Assembly: GCF_904063055.1 (NCBI RefSeq)
Contig: NZ_CAJFCN010000007.1
Coordinates: forward strand, 186,001-250,000
DNA from: Pseudomonas paracarnis
GTDB lineage: Bacteria; Pseudomonadota; Gammaproteobacteria; Pseudomonadales; Pseudomonadaceae
Direction of reading: 5' to 3'
Length of the DNA: 64,000 bases
Shown here in pieces: positions 17,828 to 27,900 of the stretch (position 1 is its first letter; each line of letters starts with the position of its first letter). The notes under the pieces were generated by a model. That model was not told the DNA's origin. It did not search any database and saw nothing but the letters and a program-made list of their open reading frames with translations. The position numbers were made by a program, and so were the translations under genes.

Positions 17828-19195
17828 ATGGCAAAGGCCAAGCGCATGTACGGCTGCACAGAGTGCGGCGCGACCTTTCCCAAATGGGCGGGCCAGTGCT
17901 CCGAATGCGGCGCGTGGAACACCCTGACTGAAACCATGATCGAGAGTGGCGGTGCCGCGGCCCCCACCGGCCGTGCCGGCTGGACCGGGCAACAGGCGCA
18001 GATCAAGACCCTGGCCGAAGTCAGCGTCGAAGAAATCCCGCGCTTTTCCACCGCCTCCGGCGAATTGGACCGGGTGCTGGGCGGTGGCCTGGTGGACGGC
18101 TCGGTGGTATTGATTGGCGGTGACCCGGGCATCGGCAAGTCCACGATCCTGTTGCAAACCCTGTGCAGCATCGCCAGCCGCATGCCTGCGCTGTATGTCA
18201 CCGGCGAAGAGTCCCAGCAGCAAGTGGCCATGCGCGCCCGGCGCCTGGGCTTGCCCCAGGACCAACTGCGGGTCATGACCGAAACCTGCATCGAAAGCAT
18301 CATCGCCACGGCGCGCATCGAAAAGCCCAAGGTCATGGTTATCGACTCGATCCAGACGATTTTCACTGAACAACTGCAATCGGCACCCGGCGGCGTGTCT
18401 CAGGTGCGCGAAAGCGCGGCGCTGTTGGTGCGCTACGCCAAGCAGAGCGGCACGGCGATCTTCCTGGTCGGCCACGTGACCAAGGAAGGCGCACTGGCCG
18501 GGCCACGGGTGTTGGAACACATGGTCGACACCGTGTTGTATTTCGAAGGGGAATCCGACGGTCGCCTGCGCTTGCTGCGAGCGGTGAAGAACCGCTTTGG
18601 CGCCGTCAACGAACTGGGGGTGTTCGCCATGACCGACCGGGGGCTGAAAGAAGTCTCGAACCCCTCGGCGATTTTTCTCACCCGCGCCCAGGAAGAAGTC
18701 CCAGGCAGTGTGGTGATGGCCACGTGGGAAGGCACCCGGCCGATGCTGGTGGAAGTCCAGGCGTTGGTGGATGACAGCCATTTGGCCAACCCCCGCCGGG
18801 TCACGCTGGGGCTGGACCAGAACCGCCTGGCGATGCTGCTGGCGGTGCTGCACCGGCATGGCGGCATTCCGACCCACGACCAGGATGTGTTCCTCAACGT
18901 GGTGGGCGGGGTCAAGGTGTTGGAGACCGCGTCCGACCTGGCGTTGATGGCGGCGGTGATGTCCAGCCTGCGTAATCGGCCGTTGCCCCATGACTTGCTG
19001 GTGTTTGGGGAGGTGGGGTTGTCGGGCGAAGTGCGCCCGGTGCCGAGTGGGCAGGAGCGGTTGAAGGAAGCGGCCAAGCATGGCTTCAAACGGGCGATTG
19101 TGCCCAAGGGCAATGCGCCGAAGGAGGCGCCGTCGGGGTTGCAGATTATTGCTGTGACGCGGCTGGAGCAGGCGTTGGATGCGCTGTTCGAATAA
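17828..19195 (+). CDS. radA: DNA repair protein RadA
   Basis: A 455-residue RecA-like ATPase involved in branch migration and processing of recombination intermediates. Features in order: N-terminal zinc finger C10-x2-C13...C24-x2-C27, Walker A GGDPGIGKST near residue 97, Walker B VMVIDSIQTIF, the RadA-specific KNRFG motif near residue 253, and the C-terminal Lon-like domain (LNVVGGVKVLETASDLALMAAVMSSLRN, GLSGEVRPV) lacking the protease Ser-Lys pair. GGAGG sits ideally before the ATG. It stands between ankB and a REP element as in other pseudomonads. Confidence 0.97.
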   Translation: MAKAKRMYGCTECGATFPKWAGQCSECGAWNTLTETMIESGGAAAPTGRAGWTGQQAQIKTLAEVSVEEIPRFSTASGELDRVLGGGLVDGSVVLIGGDPGIGKSTILLQTLCSIASRMPALYVTGEESQQQVAMRARRLGLPQDQLRVMTETCIESIIATARIEKPKVMVIDSIQTIFTEQLQSAPGGVSQVRESAALLVRYAKQSGTAIFLVGHVTKEGALAGPRVLEHMVDTVLYFEGESDGRLRLLRAVKNRFGAVNELGVFAMTDRGLKEVSNPSAIFLTRAQEEVPGSVVMATWEGTRPMLVEVQALVDDSHLANPRRVTLGLDQNRLAMLLAVLHRHGGIPTHDQDVFLNVVGGVKVLETASDLALMAAVMSSLRNRPLPHDLLVFGEVGLSGEVRPVPSGQERLKEAAKHGFKRAIVPKGNAPKEAPSGLQIIAVTRLEQALDALFE

Positions 19196-19216
19196 TCCGC
19201 AACACTGCTGAACACC

Positions 19217-19304
19217 TGTGGGAGCTGGCTTGCCTGCGATAGCGGCGGGTCAGCTTACCCATCCTTGTCTGATACACCGCCATCGCAGGCAAGCCAGCTC
19301 CCAC
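19217..19304. repeat. Inverted pair of REP elements (REPIN)
   Basis: TGTGGGAGCTGGCTTGCCTG followed by CGATAGC, and its reverse complement GCAGGCAAGCCAGCTCCCAC, form an 88-base head-to-head pair after radA. The same unit recurs near 22194, 23311, 38327, 41032 and 46284. Confidence 0.9.
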
Positions 19305-19323
19305 CCTTGATTCATGTTGGCGG

Positions 19324-19692
19324 CTAGAGCTCCAGCAGGGCGCCCAACTCGCGCTCCAGTTCTTGCTCATCACCCAGGTTCAACTCAACGAACCTACGCA
19401 AATGGCTGATCGAGTCCAGATCAATGTGCTTGCACACAAAGCCCAATTGGCCCTGATCTTCATGGGTCAGCCGCGCTTGCATCTTTATATGCGTCTTCTG
19501 TTCCAGGCGTATGTCGACGTCAAAGGGCAGCGCTTTATTCCCCTTCCAGTCGTCAGGCCGTTCCACCAGCAATCCCTTGAGTGACAGATCCACCAGTTTC
19601 ACCGGCCATTCGCTGCCGTTTTGCCGAAGTTCGGCCGTGGCATCAAAGGCGATTCGGCGAAAACGGCGACGTTCAGACGCATGTTCGGTCAT
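19324..19692 (-). CDS. PilZ domain c-di-GMP-binding protein
   Basis: A 122-residue single PilZ domain protein. The c-di-GMP contacts are present: the N-terminal arginines in ERRRFRR (RxxxR) and the DLSLKG motif (D/N-x-S-x-x-G) about 30 residues later. The remainder forms the beta barrel (PFDVDIRLEQKTHIKMQARLTHE) and a C-terminal acidic helix. It probably relays cyclic-di-GMP level to an unidentified partner. In Pseudomonas the same gene sits beside radA. It is convergent with radA across the REP pair. Confidence 0.9.
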   Translation of the reverse strand: MTEHASERRRFRRIAFDATAELRQNGSEWPVKLVDLSLKGLLVERPDDWKGNKALPFDVDIRLEQKTHIKMQARLTHEDQGQLGFVCKHIDLDSISHLRRFVELNLGDEQELERELGALLEL

Positions 19693-19866
19693 GGTATAGC
19701 CCTCTGTGAATGGGAGGAGTGTAGCCTGGGGCCATCAAGGGGCGTTTATTTCGGCTTTTTTTAACGGTTGAAGGCTCTAGACCAACGTAGGGGGCTGGTC
19801 TTTAAGGCCAGTAGCGCTAAACTCGGGCTGGCTGTCCTTTCTGTCCACCCTGGCTGGAATATAAAA

Positions 19867-21933
19867 ATGAAAAATAATAATAGCCTGCTACGCCACTTAC
19901 CCTGGCTGGTGCTGGCAATTGTAGGAGCGTGCGCCCTGGGCGTAGTGGCCTTGCGCCGCGGCGAGGCGATCAACGCCTTGTGGATTGTGGTCGCTGCTGT
20001 GGCCATCTATCTGGTTGCGTACCGTTACTACAGTCTGTTCATCGCCAACAACGTGATGCAACTCGATCCACGGCGGGCAACCCCTGCGGTGGTCAACAAC
20101 GATGGTCTGGACTACGTGCCGACCAACAAACACATTCTTTTCGGTCACCACTTTGCAGCGATTGCCGGTGCAGGCCCGTTGGTGGGCCCGGTGCTGGCGG
20201 CGCAAATGGGCTATCTGCCCGGTACCCTGTGGCTGATTGCCGGGGTGGTGCTGGCCGGTGCGGTGCAAGACTTCATGGTCCTGTTCCTGTCCACCCGTCG
20301 CAACGGCCGTTCCCTGGGGGATATGGTGCGCGAAGAGATGGGCCGTATTCCCGGGACCATCGCGCTGTTCGGCTGCTTCCTGATCATGATCATCATCCTC
20401 GCGGTGCTGGCGCTGATCGTGGTCAAAGCCCTGGCCGAGAGCCCATGGGGCATCTTCACGGTGATGGCGACCATCCCGATCGCGATGTTCATGGGCATCT
20501 ACATGCGCTACATCCGCCCGGGCCGCATCGGTGAAATCTCGATCATCGGCGTGCTGTTGCTGCTCGGTTCGATCTGGCTGGGCGGGCAGATTGCCGCTGA
20601 TCCGGTGTGGGCCAAGGCGTTCACCTTCACCGGTATCCAGATCACCTGGATGCTGATCGGCTACGGTTTCGTGGCCGCTGTGCTGCCGGTGTGGCTGATT
20701 CTGGCGCCCCGCGACTACCTGTCGACGTTCCTGAAAATCGGCACCATCATCGCCCTGGCGATTGGCATCCTGATCACCATGCCTGATCTGAAAATGCCGG
20801 CTCTCACCCAGTTCATCGACGGCACCGGCCCGGTGTGGAAGGGCGGCCTGTTCCCGTTCCTGTTCATCACCATTGCCTGTGGCGCGGTCTCGGGTTTCCA
20901 TGCGCTGATCTCCTCGGGCACCACGCCCAAGTTGCTCGCCAGTGAGAGCCATGCCCGTTACATCGGTTACGGCGGCATGCTGATGGAGTCGTTCGTGGCC
21001 ATCATGGCGATGGTTGCCGCCTCGGTGATTGAGCCCGGCGTGTACTTCGCCATGAACAGCCCGGCTGCCATTGTCGGCACCGACGTGGTCACCGTGGCGC
21101 AAACCGTCAGCAGTTGGGGCTTTGCCATTACGCCTGAGGCGCTGTCGGCCGTTGCCCACGATATCGGTGAAACCACCATCCTGGCACGTGCCGGCGGCGC
21201 GCCGACTCTGGCGGTAGGTATCGCGCAGATCCTGCACAGCGTGCTGCCGGGTGAAAACACCATGGCGTTCTGGTACCACTTTGCGATCTTGTTCGAAGCG
21301 CTGTTCATCCTCACGGCGGTGGACGCCGGTACCCGTGCCGGCCGCTTCATGCTGCAGGACCTGCTGGGTTCGTTCGTGCCTGCGCTCAAACGCACCGAGT
21401 CCTGGACCGCCAACCTGATTGCCACGGCCGGTTGCGTGGCCATGTGGGGCTACTTGCTGTACCAAGGCGTGATCGACCCGCTGGGTGGCATCAACACCTT
21501 GTGGCCGCTGTTCGGTATCTCCAACCAGATGCTGGCCGGTATCGCGCTGATGCTGGCGACCGTTGTGCTGATCAAGATGAAGCGCCAGCGCTACATCTGG
21601 GTGACCATGTTGCCAGCGGTGTGGCTGTTGATCTGCACCACCACGGCAGGCTTCGTCAAGCTGTTCGACGCCAACCCGGCGATCGGCTTCCTGTCGCTGG
21701 CCAAGAAATACAGCGATGCCCTGGCTAACGGCCAGATCCTCGCCCCGGCCAAGAGCATCGACCAGATGCAGCACGTGATCTGGAACGCTTACACCAACGC
21801 AACGCTGACGGCGCTGTTCCTGTTCGTGGTGTTCAGCATCCTGTTCTATGCGCTCAAAGTCGGCGTCGCCGCCTGGGGTAACAAAGAACGTACAGATAAA
21901 GAAGCCCCGTTCCAGGCTGTACCGGACGCGTAA
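19867..21933 (+). CDS. CstA/BtsT-family pyruvate/peptide transporter
   Basis: A 688-residue inner-membrane protein with about sixteen hydrophobic helices. The N-terminal CstA domain includes DGLDYVPTNKHILFGHHFAAIAGAGPLVGPVLAAQMG, the family's best conserved block, and SGFHALISSGTTPKLLASE. The C-terminal domain follows with LWPLFGISNQMLAGIAL. E. coli relatives are CstA and BtsT (YjiY), a high-affinity pyruvate symporter. The order here (transporter, DUF466, YjiA GTPase) equals the btsT-yjiX-yjiA operon, so BtsT-like pyruvate uptake is the better inference. I start at ATG 19867; the longer frame from 19768 runs through the likely promoter region. The Shine-Dalgarno is weak (GGAATATAAAA). Confidence 0.92.
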   Translation: MKNNNSLLRHLPWLVLAIVGACALGVVALRRGEAINALWIVVAAVAIYLVAYRYYSLFIANNVMQLDPRRATPAVVNNDGLDYVPTNKHILFGHHFAAIAGAGPLVGPVLAAQMGYLPGTLWLIAGVVLAGAVQDFMVLFLSTRRNGRSLGDMVREEMGRIPGTIALFGCFLIMIIILAVLALIVVKALAESPWGIFTVMATIPIAMFMGIYMRYIRPGRIGEISIIGVLLLLGSIWLGGQIAADPVWAKAFTFTGIQITWMLIGYGFVAAVLPVWLILAPRDYLSTFLKIGTIIALAIGILITMPDLKMPALTQFIDGTGPVWKGGLFPFLFITIACGAVSGFHALISSGTTPKLLASESHARYIGYGGMLMESFVAIMAMVAASVIEPGVYFAMNSPAAIVGTDVVTVAQTVSSWGFAITPEALSAVAHDIGETTILARAGGAPTLAVGIAQILHSVLPGENTMAFWYHFAILFEALFILTAVDAGTRAGRFMLQDLLGSFVPALKRTESWTANLIATAGCVAMWGYLLYQGVIDPLGGINTLWPLFGISNQMLAGIALMLATVVLIKMKRQRYIWVTMLPAVWLLICTTTAGFVKLFDANPAIGFLSLAKKYSDALANGQILAPAKSIDQMQHVIWNAYTNATLTALFLFVVFSILFYALKVGVAAWGNKERTDKEAPFQAVPDA

Positions 21934-21948
21934 ACGAGGATTGCAAGC

Positions 21949-22146
21949 ATGTTCAATGACATCAGTCGCCTCGGTAAATACCTCGGTCAGGCCGCCCGCC
22001 TGATGGTCGGCATGCCCGACTACGACACCTACGTCGAGCATATGCAAACCAAACACCCGGACAAGCCGGTGATGGACTACAAGGCGTTCTTCCGGGAACG
22101 CCAGGAAGCCCGTTATGGCGGCAAGGGTGGGCCCAAGTGCTGCTGA
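21949..22146 (+). CDS. yjiX: YbdD/YjiX family small protein (DUF466)
   Basis: A 65-residue cytoplasmic protein with the conserved MVGMPDYDTYVEHM..HPDKPVMDYKAFFRERQEARYGG core and a C-terminal KCC. It lies 15 bases after the transporter stop and always accompanies CstA/BtsT transporters, probably as a small accessory or regulatory protein; the function is not established. Confidence 0.92.
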   Translation: MFNDISRLGKYLGQAARLMVGMPDYDTYVEHMQTKHPDKPVMDYKAFFRERQEARYGGKGGPKCC

Positions 22147-22175
22147 CCCGGTAACGCGGGCCAATGCGATATCCC

Positions 22176-22299
22176 TGTGGGAGCAGGGCTTTCTGTGGGA
22201 ACTGGCTTGCCTGCGATAGCATCACCTCGGTCTGACGCAAGCACCGAGTTGTCTGCATCGCAGGCAAGCCAGCTCCCACAGGGGCCTTTGCTCCCACAT
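22176..22299. repeat. Nested REP palindromes
   Basis: An inner REP pair (TGTGGGAACTGGCTTGCCTG at 22194 and its complement ending at 22280) is enclosed by a second, different pair (TGTGGGAGCAGGG at 22176 and TGCTCCCACA ending near 22298). It separates yjiX from yjiA inside the operon and could act as an mRNA stabiliser or attenuator. Confidence 0.8.
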
Positions 22300-22330
22300 T
22301 TGTTTCTGTGTTTCCTCAAGGAGAATCTCT

Positions 22331-23287
22331 TTGTCCTCTCCCATCCCCGTCACCATCCTCAGCGGCTTTCTCGGCGCCGGCAAGACCACCTTGCTGCGCC
22401 ACCTGCTCAAAGCCGAGCACGGCTTGAAAATCGCCGTGATCGAAAACGAATTCAGTGACGCCGGTATCGACACCCAACTGCTGGGCGACGAGCCGGTGCA
22501 AGTGATGACCCTGTCCAACGGCTGCGTGTGCTGCACCATCCACACCGACCTGACCAAAGCCCTGTACCTGCTGCTGGAACGCCTGGACAGCGGCGAGATC
22601 GCCTTCGACCGGCTGGTGATCGAATGCACCGGCCTGGCCGACCCGGCGCCGGTGGCCCAGACGTTCTTCATCGACGAAGAACTGCGCGAGCGTTATATCC
22701 TCGACGGCATCATCACCTTGGTGGATGCGGCCCACGCCGAGCATCACCTGACCCAGACCATCGCCCAGGCCCAGATCGGCTTTGCCGACCGCTTGCTGGT
22801 GAGCAAACGCGACTTGGTAGACGACGCCAGCTTCGACGCCCTCAGCCAGCGCCTCACCCGCATCAACCGCCGTGCGCCGATTCGCGTAGTGGACCACGGC
22901 AAGATTGATTTGGCCGAGCTGCTGGACGTGCGCGGCTTCAACCTCAATGCCGGCATGAGCCTGCGCCCGGTGAGTGCAGCGCCGTCGGTGGACCGTATTT
23001 CCAGCCTGGTGCTACGCACCGACCAGCCGCTGGATATCGACCGTCTCAGCGAGTTCATGAACGAACTGCTGGAAGACCATGGCAAGCAACTGCTGCGTTA
23101 CAAAGGCGTGTTGAACATTGCCGGGGAGGATCGACGCATGGTGTTCCAGGGCGTGCTGAAGCTGTATGGCTTCGACTGGGATACCGAATGGGCCGAGGGC
23201 GAGGCGCGGGAGAGTGTGATCGTGTTTATTGCCGATGAGCTGCCCGAAGACAAGATTCGCCAAGGCTTTGAGCGGGTCTACCAATAA
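22331..23287 (+). CDS. yjiA: CobW/YjiA-family metal-binding GTPase
   Basis: A 318-residue G3E GTPase. Walker A is GFLGAGKTTLLRHLL near residue 12, the metal-binding CxCC motif is GCVCCTI at about 65, the guanine-specificity region follows SKRDLVD, and the C-terminal CobW_C domain (LLRYKGVLNIAGEDRRMVFQGV) is complete. The family delivers or handles zinc or other metals. The start codon is TTG, supported by AAGGAGA at 22319-22325 with good spacing; no ATG lies close enough to give the N-terminal strand. In the btsT operon order this is the third gene. Confidence 0.92.
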   Translation: MSSPIPVTILSGFLGAGKTTLLRHLLKAEHGLKIAVIENEFSDAGIDTQLLGDEPVQVMTLSNGCVCCTIHTDLTKALYLLLERLDSGEIAFDRLVIECTGLADPAPVAQTFFIDEELRERYILDGIITLVDAAHAEHHLTQTIAQAQIGFADRLLVSKRDLVDDASFDALSQRLTRINRRAPIRVVDHGKIDLAELLDVRGFNLNAGMSLRPVSAAPSVDRISSLVLRTDQPLDIDRLSEFMNELLEDHGKQLLRYKGVLNIAGEDRRMVFQGVLKLYGFDWDTEWAEGEARESVIVFIADELPEDKIRQGFERVYQ

Positions 23288-23310
23288 CCCGGGCTTGTAA
23301 TGCAAACAAA

Positions 23311-23398
23311 TGTGGGAGCTGGCTTGCCTGCGATAGCGGTTTTCAGTCAGCCCATCAGTGACTGACCCACCGCCATCGCAGGCAAGCCAGCTCCCACA
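23311..23398. repeat. Inverted pair of REP elements (REPIN)
   Basis: Same unit as the element near 19217 (TGTGGGAGCTGGCTTGCCTG ... AAGCCAGCTCCCACA), arranged head to head between yjiA and the convergent glyA terminator. Confidence 0.9.
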
Positions 23399-23428
23399 CT
23401 TGACCCTGTTTCAAATTGAAATCGGCAT

Positions 23429-23460
23429 AAAAAAGCCCGGCTCATGAGCCGGGCTTCTTA
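23429..23460. terminator. Rho-independent terminator of glyA
   Basis: AAAAAAGCCCGGCTCATGAGCCGGGCTTCTT: an 8-bp GC-rich stem (GCCCGGCT/AGCCGGGC) with an A run on the plus strand, so a T run at the end of the minus-strand transcript from glyA. Confidence 0.88.
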
Positions 23461-23475
23461 TTCACGCAACTGCCA

Positions 23476-24729
23476 TCAAGCGCCGTATACCGGCAGCTTC
23501 TTGCAGATGGCCTTGACCTTCTCACGTACCGCGTCGATCACGGCTTCGTTGTTCAGGTCGGCCAGGATGTCGCAGATCCAGCCCGCCAGTTCCTTGCACT
23601 CGGCTTCCTTGAAGCCACGGGTGGTCACTGCCGGGGTGCCGAAGCGCAGGCCGGAGGTGACGAACGGCGAACGTGGGTCGTTCGGCACGGAGTTCTTGTT
23701 CACGGTGATGAAGGCTTTGCCCAGGGCAGCATCAGCATCTTTACCAGAAATGTCCTGCTTGATCAGCGACAGCAGGAACAGGTGGTTTTCAGTACCGCCG
23801 GACACCACGTCAAAACCGCGCTCGATGAACACGCTGGCCATGGTCTTGGCGTTCTTGACCACTTGTTGCTGGTAGGTCTTGAACTCAGGCTGCAGTGCTT
23901 CCTTGAAGCAGATCGCCTTGGCCGCGATCACGTGCTCCAGCGGGCCGCCTTGGGCGCCCGGGAAAACGGCGGAGTTGAGCTTCTTCTCGATCTCGGCGTT
24001 GGCACGCGCCAGGATCAGGCCGCCACGTGGACCGCGCAGGGTCTTGTGGGTCGTGGTGGTGACCACGTCAGCGTAAGGCACTGGGTTGGGGTAAACGCCC
24101 GCAGCCACCAGACCGGCCACGTGGGCCATGTCGACGAACAGGTAGGCACCGACCTTGTCGGCGATTTCACGGAAGCGTGGGAAGTCCAGGATCTGCGAGT
24201 AGGCAGAGAAACCGGCCACGATCATTTTTGGCTTGTGCTCAACCGCCAGACGCTCGACTTCGTCGTAGTCGATCAGGCCGTTGGCATCGATACCGTACTG
24301 AACGGCGTTGTACAGCTTGCCGGAGGACGAAACCGTGGCGCCGTGGGTCAGGTGACCGCCGTGGGCCAGGCTCATGCCCAGGATGGTGTCGCCGCCTTGC
24401 AGCAGGGCCAGGTACACGGCGCTGTTGGCTTGGGAACCGGCGTGTGGCTGGACGTTGGCGTAATCGGCGCCGAACAGCTCTTTTGCACGGTCGATGGCCA
24501 ACTGCTCAACCACGTCGACGTACTCGCAACCACCGTAGTAGCGCTTGCCTGGGTAGCCTTCGGCGTACTTGTTGGTCAGAACCGAACCTTGAGCCTCCAT
24601 CACCGCAGGGCTGGTGTAGTTTTCCGAAGCGATCAGCTCAATGTGCTCTTCCTGGCGCACGGCTTCTTGCTCCATGGCGGCGAAGAGATCGGCGTCGTAC
24701 TTGGCAATAGTCAAATCACGGCTGAACAT
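23476..24729 (-). CDS. glyA: Serine hydroxymethyltransferase
   Basis: PLP enzyme of 417 residues that converts serine and tetrahydrofolate to glycine and methylene-tetrahydrofolate. Family blocks are complete: IELIASENYTSPAVMEAQGSVLTNKYAEGYPGKRYYGG at the N-terminus, SLAHGGHLTHG, VDMAHVAGLVAAGVYPNPVPYADVVTTTTHKTLRGPRGG with the PLP lysine in THKT, and GTPAVTTRGFKE near the C-terminus. I start at the ATG at 24729 (GAGGACC upstream) rather than four codons earlier. It is divergent from nothing and followed downstream by its own terminator; morA lies upstream, as in P. aeruginosa (glyA beside morA). Confidence 0.96.
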   Translation of the reverse strand: MFSRDLTIAKYDADLFAAMEQEAVRQEEHIELIASENYTSPAVMEAQGSVLTNKYAEGYPGKRYYGGCEYVDVVEQLAIDRAKELFGADYANVQPHAGSQANSAVYLALLQGGDTILGMSLAHGGHLTHGATVSSSGKLYNAVQYGIDANGLIDYDEVERLAVEHKPKMIVAGFSAYSQILDFPRFREIADKVGAYLFVDMAHVAGLVAAGVYPNPVPYADVVTTTTHKTLRGPRGGLILARANAEIEKKLNSAVFPGAQGGPLEHVIAAKAICFKEALQPEFKTYQQQVVKNAKTMASVFIERGFDVVSGGTENHLFLLSLIKQDISGKDADAALGKAFITVNKNSVPNDPRSPFVTSGLRFGTPAVTTRGFKEAECKELAGWICDILADLNNEAVIDAVREKVKAICKKLPVYGA

Positions 24730-24836
24730 GGCGGTCCTCAAGGATCGGGGGCAGAAAAGGAGGGCATTCTAACCCAATGGGTTTTAGATGGCATATGAAA
24801 GGACATCATGTCGCGGACAAGTGGTTTTCACTCAGC

Positions 24837-24955
24837 CCCTGATCGTTCCCACGCTCTGCGTGGGAATGCATCCCGTGGCGCTCTGCGTCACATTTAAAAG
24901 CGGACGCAGAGCGTCCAGAATTGCGTTCCCACGCGGAGCGTGGGAACGATCAGGG
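24837..24955. repeat. Palindromic intergenic repeat (GATCGTTCCCACGC family)
   Basis: A 119-base element whose ends are inverted copies: CCTGATCGTTCCCACGCTCT at the left and GCGTGGGAACGATCAGG at the right, with internal GGACGCAGAGCGTCC. Related copies lie at 40458-40574 and, partial, 46894-46950. It resembles a miniature inverted-repeat element; no coding sequence inside. Confidence 0.85.
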
Positions 24956-24964
24956 ACGGCACTT

Positions 24965-27900
24965 TCAGTCAAACATGAACAGCGCATCATTACTGAACTG
25001 CACCTCAAACCGATTCGCCGGCATTGGCCGCCCGAACAGGTAACCCTGCACCTCATCACAGCCATGCTCACGCAGGAAGTCCAACTGCTCATGGGTTTCC
25101 ACCCCTTCGGCAATCACCGCCAGGTTCAGGCTGTGGGCCATGGCAATGATCGCCCGGGCAATCTGTGCGTCCTGCTCACCCGAGGGCAGGCCGTCGACGA
25201 AGGTGCGGTCGATCTTCAGCACATCGATGGGGAATTGCTTGAGGTAGTTGAGCGACGAATAGCCGGTGCCAAAGTCATCCACCGCGATGCTCAAGCCCAG
25301 GTTTTTCAGGCTGGCGAGGATCTGCAGGGCTTCGTTGACTTCACGCATCAGGATACTTTCGGTCAGTTCCAGCTCCAGGCACGCCGGCGGCAGGCCGGTG
25401 TCCTTGAGAATGGTGGCGATACGCGTGCCCAGTTGGCCGTCGGAGAACTGCCGCGCCGAGATGTTTACCGAGACTTTAGGGACTCGCACCTTGTTCTGGT
25501 GCCAGGTCTTGAGCTGGCGACAGGCTTCGCCGATCACCCAGTCGCCCACATCCACCACCAGCCCGAGCTCTTCCAGCACCGGGATAAAGTCCCCGGGCGG
25601 TACCAGGCCACGGCGCGGGTGGCGCCAGCGCAGCAGGGCTTCGGCGCCGGTCAGGCGTTTGCCGTCGCCGCTGAATTGCGGCTGGTAATAGAGCACGAAT
25701 TCGTTCTGGTCCAAGGCGTGGCGCAGGTCGCTTTCCAGTTCCAGGCGCTCCAGGGCGCTGGCGTTCATGTCGGCCTGGTAGAACTGGAAGTTGTTCTTGC
25801 CGCGCTCTTTAGCGTGATACATCGCCGTGTCGGCGTTTTTCATCAATTGGCTCAGCTCGTTGCCGTCTTGCGGGCTCAGGGCGATGCCGATACTGGCGGT
25901 CACGAAGAATTCGCGGCCCTCCAGCACAAAAGGTTTGACCAGGCTGGCGAGGATCTGCTCGGCCACATGAATGGCGCGGTTCAGCGCCATGTCGCGGCTG
26001 ACCCGTGGTTGCAGGAGCAAGGTGAATTCGTCGCCGCCCATGCGCGCCACGGTGTCGTCCTCGGCCACGCAGCCGAGCAGGCGCGTGGCCATTTCCTTGA
26101 GCATCCGGTCGCCGGCCGCGTGGCCGAGGGAGTCGTTGATCGGCTTGAAACGGTCGAGGTCGAGGAACATCAGCACCACCCACGACTTCTGCCGTTCGGC
26201 GGACTGCAACGCGGTGTGCAGGCGGTCCTGGAACAGCGTGCGGTTGGGCAGGTGGGTCAGGGCGTCATAGTAGGCCAGGCGGTGGATGCGCTGCTCACTG
26301 GCCTTGCGCTCGCTGATATCGCTGAAGAAACACACGTAACTGGCCAGGTCGCCTTCGTCGTCGAACACCGCGGTAATGCCCACCCAGGCCGGGTAATGCT
26401 CGCCATTGAGACGCTTGAGCCACACCTCGCCTTCCCAGGTGCTGTGCTGGTGCAATTGCTTGAGCACATAACGCAGATGGGCTTCCTGCTGCTCATCGAC
26501 GGTGAGCATATTGGGCAACTGGTCGAGCACATCGCTCACCGCATAGCCGCTGACCCGGCTGAACGCCTCGTTGGCTTGCACGATATAACCGGCCGGGTCG
26601 GTGATCAGGATCGCCGAGGTGGAATGCTCGAATACCGTGGCCGCCATGCGCAGGTCTTTTTCGGCGCGGCGTTGCTGGCTGATATCGCGGCCCACGCCGA
26701 GGATGCCTTCAAACGCGCCATGTTCATCCCACACCAGCACCAGGCGCAGTTCTATCGGCACCTTGCGCCCGTCGGCGCGCAGGCAGTCGAACAGAAACAG
26801 TTGGGTCTGCAGTTCATCGCGCAAGGTGTTCAAGGCGTCGGGGTTGCCGAGGGCGCGGCTGACCTGTTCCATCAGGCTGTAAATGCCGGTCAACTGCTGA
26901 GGGTTGGCAACGATCGACTGCCAGCCGTTCTTGAACACCCAGTCCACGTCATAGCCCAGGACGGTGTTGACCGAGGGGCTGATGTAGTTGAGGGCCAGTT
27001 GGCTGTCGGTGGAGCAGATCACGTCGCTGATGCTTTCGGCCAGCATCCGGTAGCGCTGTTCACTGTCGCGCAGCGATTCACTGGCCTCGATCTGGTCGGT
27101 AATGTCCTTGGCCACGCCGATGATCCGGGTGACCACCGTAGACGTATCGCGGGCCAGGGCCTGTTCGCGGATATCGAAGCGGCGCCACTGGTTATTGCGG
27201 TGACGAAAGCGCAGTTGGCAGTGCAATTGGGTCGTATAGCCGACCTGGCGTTGTTGTTGGCGCGCGTCATGGTAGTGCTCGGCGTCTTCGGGGTGCAGCA
27301 GGATTTCCCAGAAGTACTCACCCATTTGCTGCAACTCGGCTTTGTTGTAGCCCAGGGTGTGACCCAAATGATGGTTGCTGAAAATCATGCGCTGGCTGAT
27401 CACGTCTTGCACATACAGGTGGTCGGGCACGGTGCGCACCACATCCGACCAGAAGCTTTCACGCTCCACCAGCGACAACTCGATCAGCTTGCGGCTGGTG
27501 ATGTCGCTGATGCTGAGAATCACGGCCTTGACGTCATCCTGCTGCTCGGGCAAACGCATCACCAGCCACAGGTACTGTTCGTTGCCGGCCACGTCGTTGA
27601 GCTGGATTTCCAGCTCCAGCTGTTTTTGCCGAGTCAGTACGGCTTCCAGCACCTGATAGCCGATGGACGTGGCATTGCGCGGGCAGTCATCGATCAGGCG
27701 TTCCCACGCCTGATCGCAGGACGCGACGTTGAGCAGGCGCACGGCCATCTGGTTGACCTCGGTGACGCGCAACTCCTTGAGCAGTTGCTTGCGCTCCGTG
27801 GGGTTGGCCTGCAACCAGGCGTGCAACTGCTCACGGCTTTGCACCTGGGTCTTGTTGCAAAACGCCTTGAGCCCCGACAGGTCCAACACGCACAACGCGA

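Noticed and set aside
17468..19081. 537-residue minus-strand frame opposite radA and ankB
   Set aside because: Shadow frame; both plus-strand genes have signals and domains.
19897..22164. 755-residue minus-strand frame opposite the BtsT-type transporter
   Set aside because: Antisense shadow of a clearly conserved membrane transporter; composition (His, Gly, Arg, Gln) is not protein-like.
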